A DNA stretch of 64,000 nt, from contig CP075492.1 in NCBI GenBank assembly GCA_021613535.1, positions 9,486,001 through 9,550,000 of the forward strand, read 5' to 3'. Below, in pieces: positions 31,008 to 45,842 of the stretch (position 1 is its first letter; each line of letters opens with the position of its first letter). A program made the translations under genes and the position numbers. The notes below the pieces were generated by a model. The model did no database searches. It was not told the DNA's origin and worked only from the letters and a program-made list of their open reading frames with translations. This DNA comes from Adineta vaga. Its lineage: Eukaryota > Rotifera.

Positions 31008-31893
31008 ATGCAAAATTACCAAACTTATCCATTATCTCCAATGAGTAATGGTCAACTTCTTATCGTTGATAATAAACAAACATTTCCTCGTTTTACTTCG
31101 AATGATTCCGGTATTAGTTTTGACGACAATGATGAAATAGAAAGTATCTTTTCCGATGAATATGATTTTGAAACTGATCAAAATTCTTCTATCACAATTA
31201 CAAATGATGGTAAGATAGAAATGATATATCTTACTTTTTCATTTCTTTTCTTTTTCATAGCTCATTTAGCATCAAGTATTCGTGATGATGATAAAAAATT
31301 CTTTTGTGAAAATACTGCTTGGGCTTGGCATGGCGAATTTGGTCGATTAATCATGGCACCAGCTATGACCTTTAACATTGACTATCGTCTTATGCTTTAC
31401 GATGCCCGTTCATTGTGTCCTCGTGCATTAAATGCACATTATTCTATGGTACGATCAGATAATGCAAAAGCACAATTTAAATGTGAAACATGTGGACATT
31501 GTTGGACATCAATGAGAGCTCGTTGTTCATTTCATATATCTAAACCACATGAGGGTGGAATGATTCTTTTAAAACTCTTTACACAACAATGTCAATTCTG
31601 TTATTCAACAGTTTATCCACTGTGGTATTATGGTAAGGATTAAACTTTGAAAATGATTTTTGTAGACAAAGTTATTTACATTGTTTTATTTAGATGAAAT
31701 ATGTCGAGTAATGAAAAATTTAGCATTTACAATTTTTCAACATTTCATTCCGCAATCCATTCAACCCATTACTTGGGAGTTAACACATAATGGTCTTAAA
31801 CCAGTGAAACGTTTATTACAACGAAGAGGTACTATGCATGGTCAACATAATTCATTCTTATGCGAAGCATGTTATTTCGGTTTTTGTTATTAA
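31008..31893 (+). CDS. 3CxxC-type zinc-finger protein (RTP-like)
   Basis: Exons 31008-31210, about 31260-31633 and about 31694-31893. The acidic Ser/Asp-rich N-terminus (residues 1-70) is probably disordered. The remainder matches the 3CxxC zinc-binding fold of receptor-transporting proteins and relatives. Its three CxxC pairs are FKCETCGHCWTS, QQCQFC and FLCEACYFGFC, with the conserved Trp after the first pair and an F...Q(Q)CxxC spacing. The tail ends at the last CxxC-containing strand (FCY), without the C-terminal membrane helix of vertebrate RTPs. Vertebrate RTPs help receptors reach the cell surface; whether this one does cannot be told from the sequence. ZAR1-type proteins share part of the fold but match less well. 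Confidence 0.75.
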
Positions 31894-32569
31894 TGAAAAT
31901 ATTTGTACAAAGTTCACGTAGATCTAGTTTTGATATTCAACTTTATTTCTTGTGTTCTCAATATCCCGTGTGTATGATAGTTGTTTTTCCTTTTTTTTCT
32001 CTCTCTCTCTTTTCGACTTTATCTGTATACATATTTATTTATTTTTTTATATACTCTCTGTATTATTTACTTCTCTTCCTATATCGATATTCATGATGAT
32101 GAAATATATTTATATACTAAATGAAGTATAGAAATTTGATAATCGAACTATTTTCATATGAAATGAAGTGCAAAAAAACTATTGATATTGAGTATATATT
32201 CAATCAATCTACTTTCGTCATTATGGCATAACTTGTTCATCTAAATCTCTCTCATGAATTTTCGTATTATTCGATGTTTAAATCTGATTACTTTTGAATC
32301 GTATGTTTGACATTCGATAGACACAATTGATGTACAAAAGATTCTATTCTGTATTAATTTGAATTGATATTTACTCGATGTCGTTTTCGATGTATTCGTT
32401 TTTCTTTCTGTCACGACTACTGACATCTTATTGAATTGAACGAATTCGAAATGAATGAACCAATCAAGATCATTGTAAATGTTTGCCATTGTCTAATACA
32501 TTGTTTTCGTCCATTGACTAACACTCTCGTTGTGTATAGATCGATCATTCAACTAAATAAAATAGAAAG
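31894..32569. other. Intergenic, 3CxxC gene to PAK
   Basis: About 675 bp, AT-rich, with a CT run near 32000-32010. No conserved frame on either strand; the minus-strand frame at 32241-32489 does not look like a protein family. Confidence 0.5.
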
Positions 32570-34460
<1,891 letters not shown>

Positions 34461-34648
34461 TCAGATCTTAAAATTCCAATGATTTTCTTTTCTATGCATG
34501 TTTATTAAATTCGTAATCATTCCAGACACTCATGTAATTAGATCTAAATTCTGTTTTTGTTCATTGACTTTCTGTTTTATGTAAACCATTATGTGCAATC
34601 TCATTCTTTCTTTAAAATTCTCTTCTTTAAAAATACATAAAATACAAT

Positions 34649-37600
34649 TTAAGTTCTACAACATAATTTATGTGTATCATAATTTCGTTTATCATCAAAT
34701 GTTCTATTACAATTTGAACATCGATGAATAATATTCAATGATAAATGTTGAGTTTTAGCTGATGAAGGATTACGAAATGATTTTGGTATTGATACATCAC
34801 GTCGAGTATGTTCAATAGTAGATGAACGTTTTGTTCCTGTAGTTATTGGTCGAGTTTTACCTAAAAAGAAGAATTTCGAACAAAGTTTATCATGTAAAGA
34901 CATTTTACTATGATCAGATGATGAAGGAATAGGTAAGGTTTGAATATTATTTATATTTCGAGATGAACGAGTTGCAGCAACTGGTCGAGATTCAGATGAT
35001 GTGACGAAATCGCTGTAAGTGACAGAAAAAGAATATTATTTCTTACAAATCAATTATAAACGAAAAGATCATACGTGGAATGAATACGTATTGAAGTCGA
35101 TGTTCTAGAATGATCAACTGGTTGAGAGAATGTTTCAATATTTGCATCTGAATCTGATATAATCCATCTGCTAATGCGAGAATTATTCTCATGAGAACGT
35201 GGAATAGAATTTGTTGTGATCACCGGTCTAGAAATGAGAAATAAAATAGTATGAGAATAAAGAACGAAATTTACCGAGTTTCACTAAATGCTTGTTGTTC
35301 GAGAATTTCATCATTTAATAACCATAATGGTGTTGGTTTTGGTTTCTAAATAGTAATCGAAGATTTTAAATTGAAAGTTAACTGAAATAACATACTGATG
35401 TAGACATTTCATTGGTAAATGAATGTCGACGATGTGATGGTTCTTCAGATATTCTCGATAGATTTGTACTACGATTAGAAAGTGGAAGATTTTCTAACGA
35501 GATTTTGAATGAATCATTCTGTTGTCGCAATAAATCAATACGAAGTTCATTAGCACGCATTTGATTTTGCATATCATGAATAAGATTATCAGATGCTTTT
35601 AAATAAGATCCATCAGATTTTAATGGAGAAAAGTATATCAAACTTACTCAATACGGTTTGTTGTTGTTGTCCATGTGAGTCTGATTGTTTGCTTAACATC
35701 TGTTCACGTTCATTCATTTCTTGATGAAATTGTTCGATATTTGCTTTGAGAGATGCGACTTCTTCTAATACATGATGATTTGTTTCCATCAAGGATTGAA
35801 GTCTAATAGTTTCAGATGATTCTTGATTTTGTTTTTGTATAGTTAAAAGAGATTTTTGTAGTTCATCTCGTTGATTTTCTAAATCTATGACTTTTTTTCT
35901 ATATTAAAAAACGAAAATAATTGATCGAGAAAAAAAACCAATAACAAGTGATCTACTTTAATGTTTCACATTCTTGAGATACTTCTTCATGTGATTTAGT
36001 TAATAGTTTTTGTTTTGATTGATAATTCTATGAATGAAAAGTAAAGAGAAAACGAATGATCTGTCGTTCTTTAGTTAAATTGAATGTTACCTCTTCTTGT
36101 CGAATCATATTTTCAATACGTATTCGTTCTTTTTGTAGATCACGGTTACGTTCATCAAGATCACGTTTGATCACATTGAGTTCTGTTTGTAAACGAATAT
36201 GATCTTGTTCGAATGTTTTTATCATTTCATCTGATTTTATTCGATTTTCATTAAGAAATGTCAATTCTTTCTTGGATGATTCTAAATTAAAAGATCTGGA
36301 CTAGAATGGCATTCTTCGAAAGATATCTTACCTAATTTTTCAAGTTGTTCACCTCTTGAAGTATATTCGTCATTCAGATCTTTCAATCGTTGTTCACAAT
36401 TAAGCTTTTCTGTAGTTAAGACTTTTATTTGTTCATTATAATTTTGTTTTTCTTGTTCATATTCTTTTTTAATTACACTCATTTTGTTATCACAAGATTC
36501 TTGTAATATCTTTTTCGACTGTTTCAATTCATTAATTGTTTGTTGTAAACGACGATTTGTTTCATTTTGTTGTTTGTAAAGTTTTTCACTCGAATCTAAA
36601 TCCACTTTTGTTTTCTTTAATGTTGTATTCAGATTTTCTATATGTTTTGATAAGTGATCGAAATCTTTCGATTGACATTCGAACCATTGAATAATATCAT
36701 CAGATGATAACCATTCTGGTATTGTTGTTGATGAACAACGATGATGAGCAAGTGTTGAAGGTAAATTATTTGTATGACATAAGTTTATAATGTTATCACC
36801 ATGGTTTCGAAGACATTGTTGAAGTTGAATACATGACGAACATGGACTAAATGATGTTTCAATTGTTTGACAGTGTTTATCAATGTTTAAAATTGTTTTT
36901 GATGAGATGGATACTGTTGTAGTTGAATGATTGGATTGTATACGATGAGACTAAACATAATGGGAAGTTAATTATGAAGAAAATTGATAGAAATCCTCTC
37001 GTCTACCCCCGACATCATCGGGTCGAACCTCATGTTGTTGAAGAATGGTGAATAATTGTACTAATTTATTCCAGTACTTTTTGACAACTAAACCAATACT
37101 AAGACATGATTGTTGATCAATCGTAGACGACGGATCAAGAGTATTTGGTAATATTTTTGTTTGAATTTCATGTAGAAAATGCCACGATCCATGAACGACA
37201 AGTAAAAGTCTGATAAAGAAACGAAAACTTATTGCAAGAAAAGTATATTTAGTTTTAAAGTATGAACTATCTCATAATATGTGCGTCTTCTCTATCTATT
37301 ACGCTATTGTCAAACTTCAAGATATAGCTCGAATTATGCAGCAAGAAAAGATAAGCCTACATTGCAAAAATTATCTACAGAGCATAGCATTTTACTTGCT
37401 TGGAAAAGCTCTCCTTTTTTTTCTTTCCTTTATAAATACATTTCATTGGATGATAGGATAAAAATTATATACCTATCAATTATAATTTCAAATAAAATTA
37501 TATGAGCAACTTGATTATCAACTTCATTTTTGCCATATCGATAACGTTGAAGTAATTCTCTGATATCGACATCAGTTGCTAATTTATCTGGATATTTCCA

Positions 37601-37772
37601 TGAATGACATCTATATGAAAGTATTTATTCAAATTACATCAAAAACTCTCTCTTTGTTCTTCTACTTAATCGAACCAGTTCTTCCAATAACATCATAAAC
37701 AACATTTTGTAAATCATCAATATCAATGCGTAAACTTTCAATACATGTTTTACTTCCCAGAAGATGAGCCAT
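34649..37772 (-). CDS. CCDC157: CCDC157 homologue, coiled-coil protein
   Basis: Read on the minus strand from an ATG at 37772 (MAHLLGSKTCIESLRIDIDD) to a stop at 34649-34651. The N-terminal block continues DLQNVVYDVIGRTGSIKCHS, WKYPDKLATDVDIRELLQ and SIGLVVKKYWNKLVQLF, the same order as the conserved head of vertebrate CCDC157. From about 36610 to 35700 it is a long Glu/Gln/Lys-rich coiled coil in several short exons. The C-terminus has Ser/Arg-rich segments and a small cysteine cluster (CSNCNRTF...THKLCC), possibly zinc-binding. In mammals the gene is testis-enriched and linked to acrosome formation; here a ciliary or sperm role is inferred. It is head-to-head with eIF4E, 299 bp apart, and carries an X-box-like palindrome 62 bp upstream of its ATG. 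Confidence 0.8.
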
Positions 37773-38071
37773 AATTCATACTCTACATTACAAATCTATC
37801 GACCAATTCAACAGCCATTTTCATCTTCTAATCGTTGCTTAGTAACGATCCCTTTACAAAACTAAGTAATATGTTCCTCGAATAACAAACAGATAGAAAT
37901 AAAATTTCATTCATAAATAAATTTCGTAACATATTTCTTTGATTTTTATTTCGAAACTAATTTAATACAAAAAACAACACATCGACACACTTGAGTGAAT
38001 CATCTAATATCAGTGATTATTTTTTTTTCATATATTGTTTTTTTTTATATTAGAATAAAAAACAGTAGACA
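37773..38071. other. Bidirectional promoter, CCDC157 / eIF4E
   Basis: 299 bp between two divergent start codons. It holds the X-box-like palindrome near the CCDC157 side and T-rich DNA near the eIF4E side. No coding signal. Confidence 0.6.
37834..37846. promoter_or_regulatory. X-box-like (RFX) palindrome upstream of CCDC157
   Basis: GTTGCTTAGTAAC is two facing half-sites, GTTGCT and AGTAAC, with a one-base spacer, matching GTYRCY-n-RGYAAC-type RFX sites. It lies 62 bp upstream of the CCDC157 start codon and about 225 bp from eIF4E. Such sites drive ciliary genes in animals; function here is inferred. Confidence 0.5.
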
Positions 38072-38879
38072 ATGACGAGTACAGCAACTAATGCAAGAGA
38101 ATCAGCAAATGATACAATTAATCCTAAAAGTCCATTAGAATGTTCTTGGACATTTTGGTATTTAAAACCCGATAAACGAACGAGTTGGGAACAATCATTA
38201 ATAAAATTAATCGATGTCGGTTTTGTGGAAGATTTCTGGGCAACATTTAATCATCTAGCCACACCAGCAAAATTGGCTTCAATGAGAACTAATTCGGATT
38301 ATTTTTTTTTCAAACAAGGAAGTTAGTTTTATTGAATTACTTTTTAGTCTATACGAAATGAATATAAACGTCTATTTTCTTTTCATTTTAGTTCGTCCAA
38401 TGTGGGGTAAGTTAAGTCTTTCGATTTGCTTTTTTGATTTTCAATTATTTGTTTATTTATTCAATAGAGGACAAAGCTAATGAAGCAGGTGGTCGTTGGT
38501 TATATTTGTGTGGCAATCAAGATGTTAAACTTGATGATCTATGGTTAGAAACATTACTTGGTATGATTGGTGATTGTTTTTCAAATGATTCGTATGTAAA
38601 ACAAAATAAAATAGATGTCTTGAAAACGAATTCATGTTTAATATTTCTAGTGATCCTCAACCATTGAGTCGATATATTACTGGTTGTAATGTATCAATTC
38701 GTAATCGTGGTCATAAAATTGCTCTTTGGTTATCGGAAGGTCAAAATGAAACTGTCATACGAGAAATTGGTCGTCGATGGAAATCGATGATCAATCTACC
38801 ATCGGATGCTCATATACAATTCGATTTACATAATGAAACCTCTTCTGGCCCACCTAAACCAGCACGATATGAAGCATAG
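38072..38879 (+). CDS. EIF4E: Translation initiation factor eIF4E
   Basis: Binds the mRNA 5' cap and eIF4G. Exons: 38072-38322, a 15-nt microexon 38392-38406, about 38468-38593 and about 38651-38879. The N-terminus is unstructured, then SPLECSWTFWYLKPDK opens the fold. Cap-stacking tryptophans are kept in TSWEQSL and PMWEDK (the latter Trp in the microexon, followed by the cap-contact Glu split by the next junction). The third cap Trp is in ALWLSEG. The eIF4G/4E-BP contact Trp is in VEDFWATFNHL, and DDLWLETLLGMIGD forms the dorsal helix. SIRNRGHKIALW covers the phosphate-binding basic residues. About 206 residues, near the usual length. A Class I-type eIF4E is likely because both stacking positions are Trp. 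Confidence 0.96.
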
Positions 38880-38904
38880 ACAGAAATTTAGGCGTTTTTC
38901 TTCT

Positions 38905-38928
38905 GTTTGTTTGTTTGTTTGTTTGTTT
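38905..38928. repeat. GTTT tetranucleotide repeat
   Basis: About six GTTT units in the eIF4E 3' flank, 25 bp past the stop, likely within the 3' UTR as a U-rich element. Confidence 0.8.
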
Positions 38929-40060
38929 TTCTTTCTATTTGTCGTTTATTGAGAAAGTTTGTTAAAGAAAATTTTTTTTTATTTTAAGTAATTATTTATT
39001 ACCTATTGCTTTTTCTTTCTTCCTTTGTTTTTGAAACTATTAGATGAATTTCGTTCTAATCTTTAGTGAGTTTTTCAAGATAGAAGAGAAAAATCAAAAC
39101 ATCAAGAAAGAATACTCGATTAAATAATACAACAAATTTGAATTAGGAAAAGAAATTCGAGTTCTTCTTTACATACACTTGGATGTTTATTTCTACTAAC
39201 ATTTGATATAATATTCATATAGCTATTTAAATTTATAGTAAACACACCATGCATGATCACGAATTTTGTTACACGAGTTTCATTTCGAAATCAATAATTA
39301 ATGTTATGATGTATGCAATTACATCGTTGTATCTTGTCTCTTTCAGATACAAGTATCTTTAGAGAATATTAATGAAGATGAACGACGTTCAAAAACTTGA
39401 TCAAGTATGTAAAAAGATATCGCTCTATCTTTATATCCATGAGGATAAATTAGTCGAAAGTATTTTGACATAGTTGATAAATGTTGTAGCACAAAATATT
39501 TCTAATTCAAACGTTTGTTACTTTATCGTCCTTGTTAAACAATGTATTCAAGGCATATTTTAACGATATATTATTGTTGATCTGGAAATTTGAGAGTAGG
39601 AATAACGGGATAGAATATATTCTTGTTTAGTCTCGTCATTTGTATAATTATCATTTTTTGTAAATTAATATGAGATGTTGACATTAGATAGAATTGTATT
39701 ATGATAGAAGGATTTATTTAATAAAAATCATTCGAGATGAAGAACAAGAATAGAGAATGATCGGAGCGTTAATTAATTTCTCGCCAATTAAGTTTGTTTG
39801 GTAGTAAAAGAAATCAATGTCTTAGATATTTCATAGAATGTTATGTATGTTTATTTTAATCTAGATCTAATGCGATCAACTCAAGAAGAGAAAAAAAAGA
39901 AGTCTTTCGATTTTCAAATAATTTCTTTTACTAATCGTTAATAACTATAAAATCCATTATAATCTATTAACATTAAATAATCTTTTTCTTTGCTTCAATG
40001 AATCATCAATGCAACTTTGTTGCTGCATCTACTCAGATTATTATTGCTTTCCTTCCTAAA

Positions 40061-40079
40061 ACACACACACACACACACA
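40061..40079. repeat. CA dinucleotide repeat
   Basis: About nine CA units in non-coding DNA. Confidence 0.85.
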
Positions 40080-40989
40080 TCGATAATAGATCAACTTTCA
40101 TAACAAACATTGATGATCATAACACATCAGAGTCAATGAAAAAAAAACTTTGTCTACTATTCATCCTTCTTAATGATCAAATAACATATTCATTCTGAAT
40201 GATCTAATCATCGATAGACATGCACAAATTTTTGTCAGAGATAGATTTGTTTTTTTCCTTCGTTTACGAGAAAAAAAACTGTATATATTGACAAATTAAT
40301 CAATATCTACATAATTATATAGTCCAAAGAAATGAAAATGAGATTTTTTTCATATATGTTTATGATAATTTCATTTCCTATTGATCGTTTACAATGTGAA
40401 TGCAATGAAGAAAACAAAGTCGGATGATCAGAATGTTCATCTTCTTCTTCTTTTTCTTGAGAATAAAAATGGAATATAATTATTGCTTTATGCACTTGAT
40501 AAATATCCTTGAATGACGAACATAAAAACGGATTTTCTTTGTTTACCGTCACTTCTTTTTTTTCTAATCAAACATACTTGCTTAGTACTTACAGACATAA
40601 CATTACTGTTGATGTTCTCTTGACAATATCTAGTGCAAATACTTTGTCCTTGAATCAACTTTTCTTCTTCTTCTTTTTTCTTCGATTTTTTTTTATATCT
40701 TATAATCAAATTCTTTCCATTGGAATCGTTCATGTACTTTTATCTTTACACGCTTGAAAAAAAGAAAGAAAGAAAGAAAAAATCAAACTATATTAGAATA
40801 TGCAATGGCAAACAAGTTCCGTCAAGTTTACCATAAATTTAGCTTAAGATAGAATGTATTTACACATGACAGGGATTAGTTACATGGCAGACAAAGCGTA
40901 AAATAGAGCTGGAGAAGTATACAATTAGTTCATGCTCTCTAACCTCATCAAAGGTTTCAAAGATGACGTTGATGACAGAAAGAGGAAGG

Positions 40990-41010
40990 GAGAGAGAGAG
41001 AGAGAGAGAG
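40990..41010. repeat. GA dinucleotide repeat
   Basis: About ten GA units in non-coding DNA. Confidence 0.85.
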
Positions 41011-43335
41011 CGCAAATGTGTGAATAGTGTCTTCCTACTTGAAAATTACGAATGTCATCTTTTTGAAAGAAAGAAACGTACGTGTCGTTACTTGCCAATG
41101 ATGTATCAGTAACTGTCCACTTGAATATAGAATTATGCATTCGATGCGAAATATATATATTCAACTAACGTTGTTTAGGCTTCTTCGATTGATTTAGTCC
41201 AGAGACTGTCTGTTATGCACATGTAGTATTCTCATAAGACGATATTTTCTCTTGAGTATAAGCGTATGCAACAATGCTTTACTATGACAAGAGGAAAAAT
41301 ACTAGAACGAGGAGGGCAGTGACATGTCATCAGTGACGTTCAACAGACTGAAAGAGTCTATTCAGTATTCAGAATCAAAAAAATGAATAATAATCATCAG
41401 CATCATTGCTGCTCAGGGGTAAAAAAGAAGTTTCTGTGACAGAAAGAATATAAAAAGAAAATGATGATTTTCATTAGATACTGTCCAAATATAATCATTG
41501 TTATGTAATCATTAGTTCTAATCATTTTTGACAAGCAGTCAGTTCAGATGAAATATTCATTGTTGAAAGAAAATACTTCGAATTATTCGATTTGTTTAAG
41601 TCTACTTTAAATTCGTAAGATATGTATATACTAATTGTTTGTAAACATTGCATGTCAATGAACAATGGTAATGAACATCTTTTTAGTAAACTATCAAATT
41701 TCATCATGATTACATTCTTATGGCTTAGAAAAAAAGGAGATTTCAGCTTTGTTCCCTTGAGAGTATTTTACTTCTTTGTTTTCGTTATTTACATAGTAAA
41801 TGTAAACTATAGAAAGAAGACTAAGCAAGTTTGTGCATCGTTAGATTAAATTATTCATTAGAAGGAAAAAGAAAGAAAGAAGAATAGATGGGAGTTGGTC
41901 TTCATTGCCGTTGTTACATAGATGAATTCATCTATTGTTACATCATATATTGCATCAATGCATGAGAATAAATACATAGTGTCTGATATAAATAGGAAAA
42001 GAAATTCAATCATATTTTGTCTGATGCTCCTCCTTCTGAAAAAAAAATTTGAGCCATTGTATTTAGTTGTTCTTATCATTCATATCATGTAATAATCAGT
42101 AGAAAGAAAGAGGAGGAGTTGTGTGAGCATGAATAAACGAATGTATATATTATAATATAAAATATAAAAGCTCGTATGAAAACATATTGACGATGAGATG
42201 ACAACATCAGACGATCAACGAATATTATGCCTCGGAGTACTAATAACTTGTTAGATTGGGCCTGTTATGTATCTTACTATCTATCTTCTATTAATCGTTC
42301 TTTTTCTTATTATTATGCTTCTGTAGTATGTCAATGGCCATGACTGCACTGAGAAATAATTACGACTTCTTTTCAGGGTTATCATTACTTTGTCTGTTAA
42401 TGTTTTGTAAAGATCTTGCGCGATATGGATGCCAATCTGGTGCCCACATCCGGTGCAAATGAGCATCACTTTGTGTATATATATATATTTAATCATATGA
42501 ATAAACGATTGTCATTGGGTGATGAAAAGAAATTATCAAGTAGTAGGAACAATCTATCGCTATCAATATAAATGTATAAAAAAGAAAGTGAAGAAAAGAG
42601 AAACTCTTTCTTCTTCTTTTTTCCATTGTAAACAGGTGTCTTGCATTTGTATTATATATAACTAGAAAAGTTCCCTTCAATGATGACTAAAGGGATTTGC
42701 AATCAACTAATTTTGAAAGCCATCTGTCTGCCTTATATACATAGACATATATATATACTATTCATGCGGACGCTCATTTGTATTCTTCTCTTATTTAGAT
42801 CAATGTTATATTGAACATTCAGAATGTGATCTCTCCATGGAATCTTTTCTTTTGTTCGAATAATGAACAAATAGACGGACCAATTTATCCGTGCTAGATG
42901 ATAGGAAGGACAAAAGAAAAGAAAAAAATTAAAAAAAATGGAGATGTCCGATATCGCACTAATTTTTTTTCCCTTTTTTTACGTTTCACTTCCGTTGTCA
43001 ATGATTGAAATAGTAACTATAGCCTTGAATTTTTTTCTTTTCTCGTTCATACTCGTACACGTACTACACATCCGAATAATGATAAAAAAAAGAAGAAGGA
43101 GATTTTCCAGACCTATTGAACTGGAATGACATCATAGAGAAGATGGATTGAATGGAAAAAATTCGCTGTTTCCTATTTAATTTAAATCAATTTCTTAAAT
43201 ATAAGCAGGTGTTTATTTTCTCCGTGCTTCCAGTAGATTGCCTAGTGAAATATTCTAGTTTTTTCTTCTCCTGTGCTCTTCTTCTATTTGGGATAGCCTT
43301 CCTTTCTACAGGCACTTGACCGAGGACGTGCGAGC

Positions 43336-43349
43336 TCGCGCGCGCGCGC
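43336..43349. repeat. Alternating CG tract
   Basis: Fourteen alternating C/G bases inside a GC-richer patch about 510 bp before the Ig-domain gene start. Likely part of a promoter; a potential Z-DNA former. Confidence 0.65.
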
Positions 43350-43740
43350 GTTCATTGCATAAGGACAGAAGAGAAGTAGAGAGAAAAAGTGGGCGAGAGC
43401 GGCGAAGGAGGAGAGAAGAAGAAGAAAAGGATACGAGCGTACTCGTTCTCTCTCCTTCTCTTTTCTTCTCTCGTCATCAACATCATTTGGCCATTCAACT
43501 ACATTCGCGGAAGTCGGAAGAGAGGGAAGCTTAATACGATTCGAAATTATTGTCGTTTCTAACTAACAGACACGATTGGAATATGCGAAGAAATTAATGT
43601 AAAATTGTTGAATTAGAAAACCAATTAACAAATCTTCGTTGGTATGTCTCTTTAATCAAACTATTCCTTAAAATAAGATTAAGCTTTTTTGATTCATCAA
43701 AAAATGAGAATCCATATACTTTTGCTATTAATGAGAAAAA

Positions 43741-43761
43741 GAAGAAGAAGAAGAAGAAGAG
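43741..43761. repeat. GAA trinucleotide repeat
   Basis: About seven GAA/AAG units, 100 bp upstream of the Ig-domain gene start codon. Confidence 0.8.
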
Positions 43762-43860
43762 AATATACCTATGCAAATATTGATTGATTTCTATACGTAA
43801 TGATTTAATTAAGAAATAAAAAACTTGGGAATATTTCTATTTAGTATCAATATTTAAATA

Positions 43861-45108
43861 ATGTATATTATAACTTCGATTATTACAATCGCTCTTCTCA
43901 TTCCAATTGTTCAACTAGCTCGACCATCAATAAACTTAACATTTACTCCCGATGAAAAATATATGTCACGTCAAGCAAAAGTTGATATTCAATGTGGACT
44001 AGTTAATCCAACTGCTCAATCGGATTCTGCCCAATTATGGTATGTTGATTTTAAAACTGGTAAGCGTACACCTATATCACGTACGTTGCTAACATCACCT
44101 ACGGACGATGCACCGGACATATTTAAAACTAATCGTAATCGTCGTTATGAATTTGTACAAAAAAATCACATACGTATTCGAAGTTTAATCATGGAAGATT
44201 CAGCAAAATATGAATGTAATTGTCCAGATTGTGAAGAATCGATACCAAAACAAACAAAAGATTTATATGTAATGAATTTAATTGAACCAATATGGATAAT
44301 CGATTCAGTTTGGCCATTACATGAAAATACTAAAACAACAATAAAATGTCAAGTAGATAATTTTTATCCGTATGTCGGACATCGAATTCTTCGTGATCAA
44401 AAAGAAATTACTAATGAAGGAAAGAGTACGTTATCTGATAGTAATATGTTTCCACAAAAATTCTTTTGGCAAACAACAATAACACCAAAAGCTGATTGGC
44501 ATAATTCAACATTGAGTTGTTCAGTAAAACAAGGTTAGTTAAACATCAAGTTACTTCAATGAATTCTACATTGATATTTTTCTATTTTTCGAATAGGTAA
44601 TTCTGAACAAGTAGTTACAAAAACTCTGGATGTTTTATTTACTCCAAGTTTTCTCGAATGTTCTGAACGGCAATTTGTTGATCATCGAAAAGATCAAGCG
44701 AGTATTGAATGTTCTTATAATGGAAATCCTCAACCAAGAATAACTTGGCTTCGTCAATCTGATCAAAAACCTATCACGTCTGATAATGGTATAACAATTG
44801 AAAATAAAGACGAATCAAAAGGCAAATATCGAAGTATTGTTGCATTTGATCGAAATAAACTGACGTCAATTCCATTACCTCCAACAAATAAAACCTCAGC
44901 AGAAAATTATTATCGTTATTTACTTAATAATGGTTTTCTAGTAAAATTAACTGTTAATGGTAATGAAAAGGGTACACGAGTTATAAAAATTGTTGACGAT
45001 GCTCGTCAAGCTCAACAACGATCATCAAATAGTTCAACAACGACAATTTCATTACCATCTATGATCTTATTAGCATTTTTATTAGTTTTCTCTATTCTTC
45101 ATCGTTGA
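43861..45108 (+). CDS. Secreted/surface Ig-domain protein, probably GPI-anchored
   Basis: Two exons, 43861-44533 and about 44598-45108, giving about 395 residues. A signal peptide (MYIITSIITIALLIPIVQLA) is followed by three Ig-like domains. The first has VDIQCGL, LWYVDF and DSAKYECNC (the V/I-set D-x-A-x-Y-x-C motif). The second has TIKCQVDNFYP and TLSCSV, a C1-like pattern. The third has ASIECSYNGNPQPRITWLRQ, an I-set start. The third domain lacks an obvious DxGxYxC strand. The C-terminus is Ser/Thr-rich, then hydrophobic (SLPSMILLAFLLVFSIL) and ends at HR with no cytoplasmic tail, as in GPI-anchored proteins. No orthologue was recognised; cell adhesion or immune recognition are both possible. 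Confidence 0.8.
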
Positions 45109-45842
45109 AATTTGTTTTATTTCTCTAGTCTCACGTGTATTTTTTTACTAAGATTCGTTCTGCTCAGGTGCGATGAAGAAAAAAAAACAATTCTTTGGAC
45201 ATATTTACTCCTTATTACGAACAGTGTCCATCGTATACAAGCATACAACACAAAACAAACACACTCCATAATTTTCTTTTTTTCTTCTTTTTGTTGCTTC
45301 TAATTTGTCATTGTTGTCTTGTATTTGTCGATGTCTAGTTTTACTTGGTTATGTTTTCTTCTTTTTTTTTTATTTTGTACAACTTGCTCGTTCATTCTCA
45401 TTAACATAACTTACATTCACTTCTTTTTTTTTCTTTCTTCTTCTTCTTCGTTTTGGCTAAGACAATCATCTAACCAGATGCCGGCGGAAGCGAACTAGAC
45501 TGTCTTTTTCCCCTTTTTTTTCTTGTATTTCACAGCCGACTGAATGCATGCGGAATTACTTTCGGAGGGAAAAATTTCAATTGAACATTGCTTCTTATTT
45601 CTCACTGTCCCTTTCTTTCTCGCTCCCTCTCTTTTATTTGTCTTTGATGATGTTGAGAAAGAAAAATAAGGTCACATCCGGATGGATTCAATGAGACTAA
45701 CACATCATAATTGATTTTCTTCTTCCACTTCTCGATCAAATCACCACCCCATGATGAACAAGTTCGATCATTGAAAAAATGTCACTACATGTGGAGAGAA
45801 AGAGAGTTGTTCTTCTATTGACATCTGTCACCATATTTTCAG
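45109..45842. other. Intergenic, Ig gene to DHTKD1
   Basis: About 730 bp, T-rich at first (3' UTR), then a patch at 45475-45570 with less AT (GCCGGCGGAAGCG), a likely promoter element. An AG directly before the DHTKD1 ATG after a T-rich tract would also fit a splice acceptor, so a 5' UTR intron is possible. Confidence 0.5.

Larger units (their letters stand above)
38880..43860. other. 5-kb gene-poor intergenic region
   Basis: AT-rich with simple repeats: GTTT units at 38905-38928, CA at 40061-40079, GA at 40990-41010, CG at 43336-43349 and GAA at 43741-43761. No frame on either strand looks like a known family; several are Phe/Ser/Lys-rich noise. The patch at 43300-43520 is markedly less AT-rich, purine-rich on the plus strand, and probably the promoter or 5' UTR of the Ig-domain gene. 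Confidence 0.55.

Noticed and set aside
37009-37045. CGGGTCGAACC resembling a tRNA T-arm
   Set aside because: No acceptor stem or anticodon arm around it, and the bases code the CCDC157 protein (minus strand).
43316-43534. 72-aa Arg/Glu-rich frame over the CG tract
   Set aside because: It is a by-product of purine-rich repeats in a likely promoter; no family signal.
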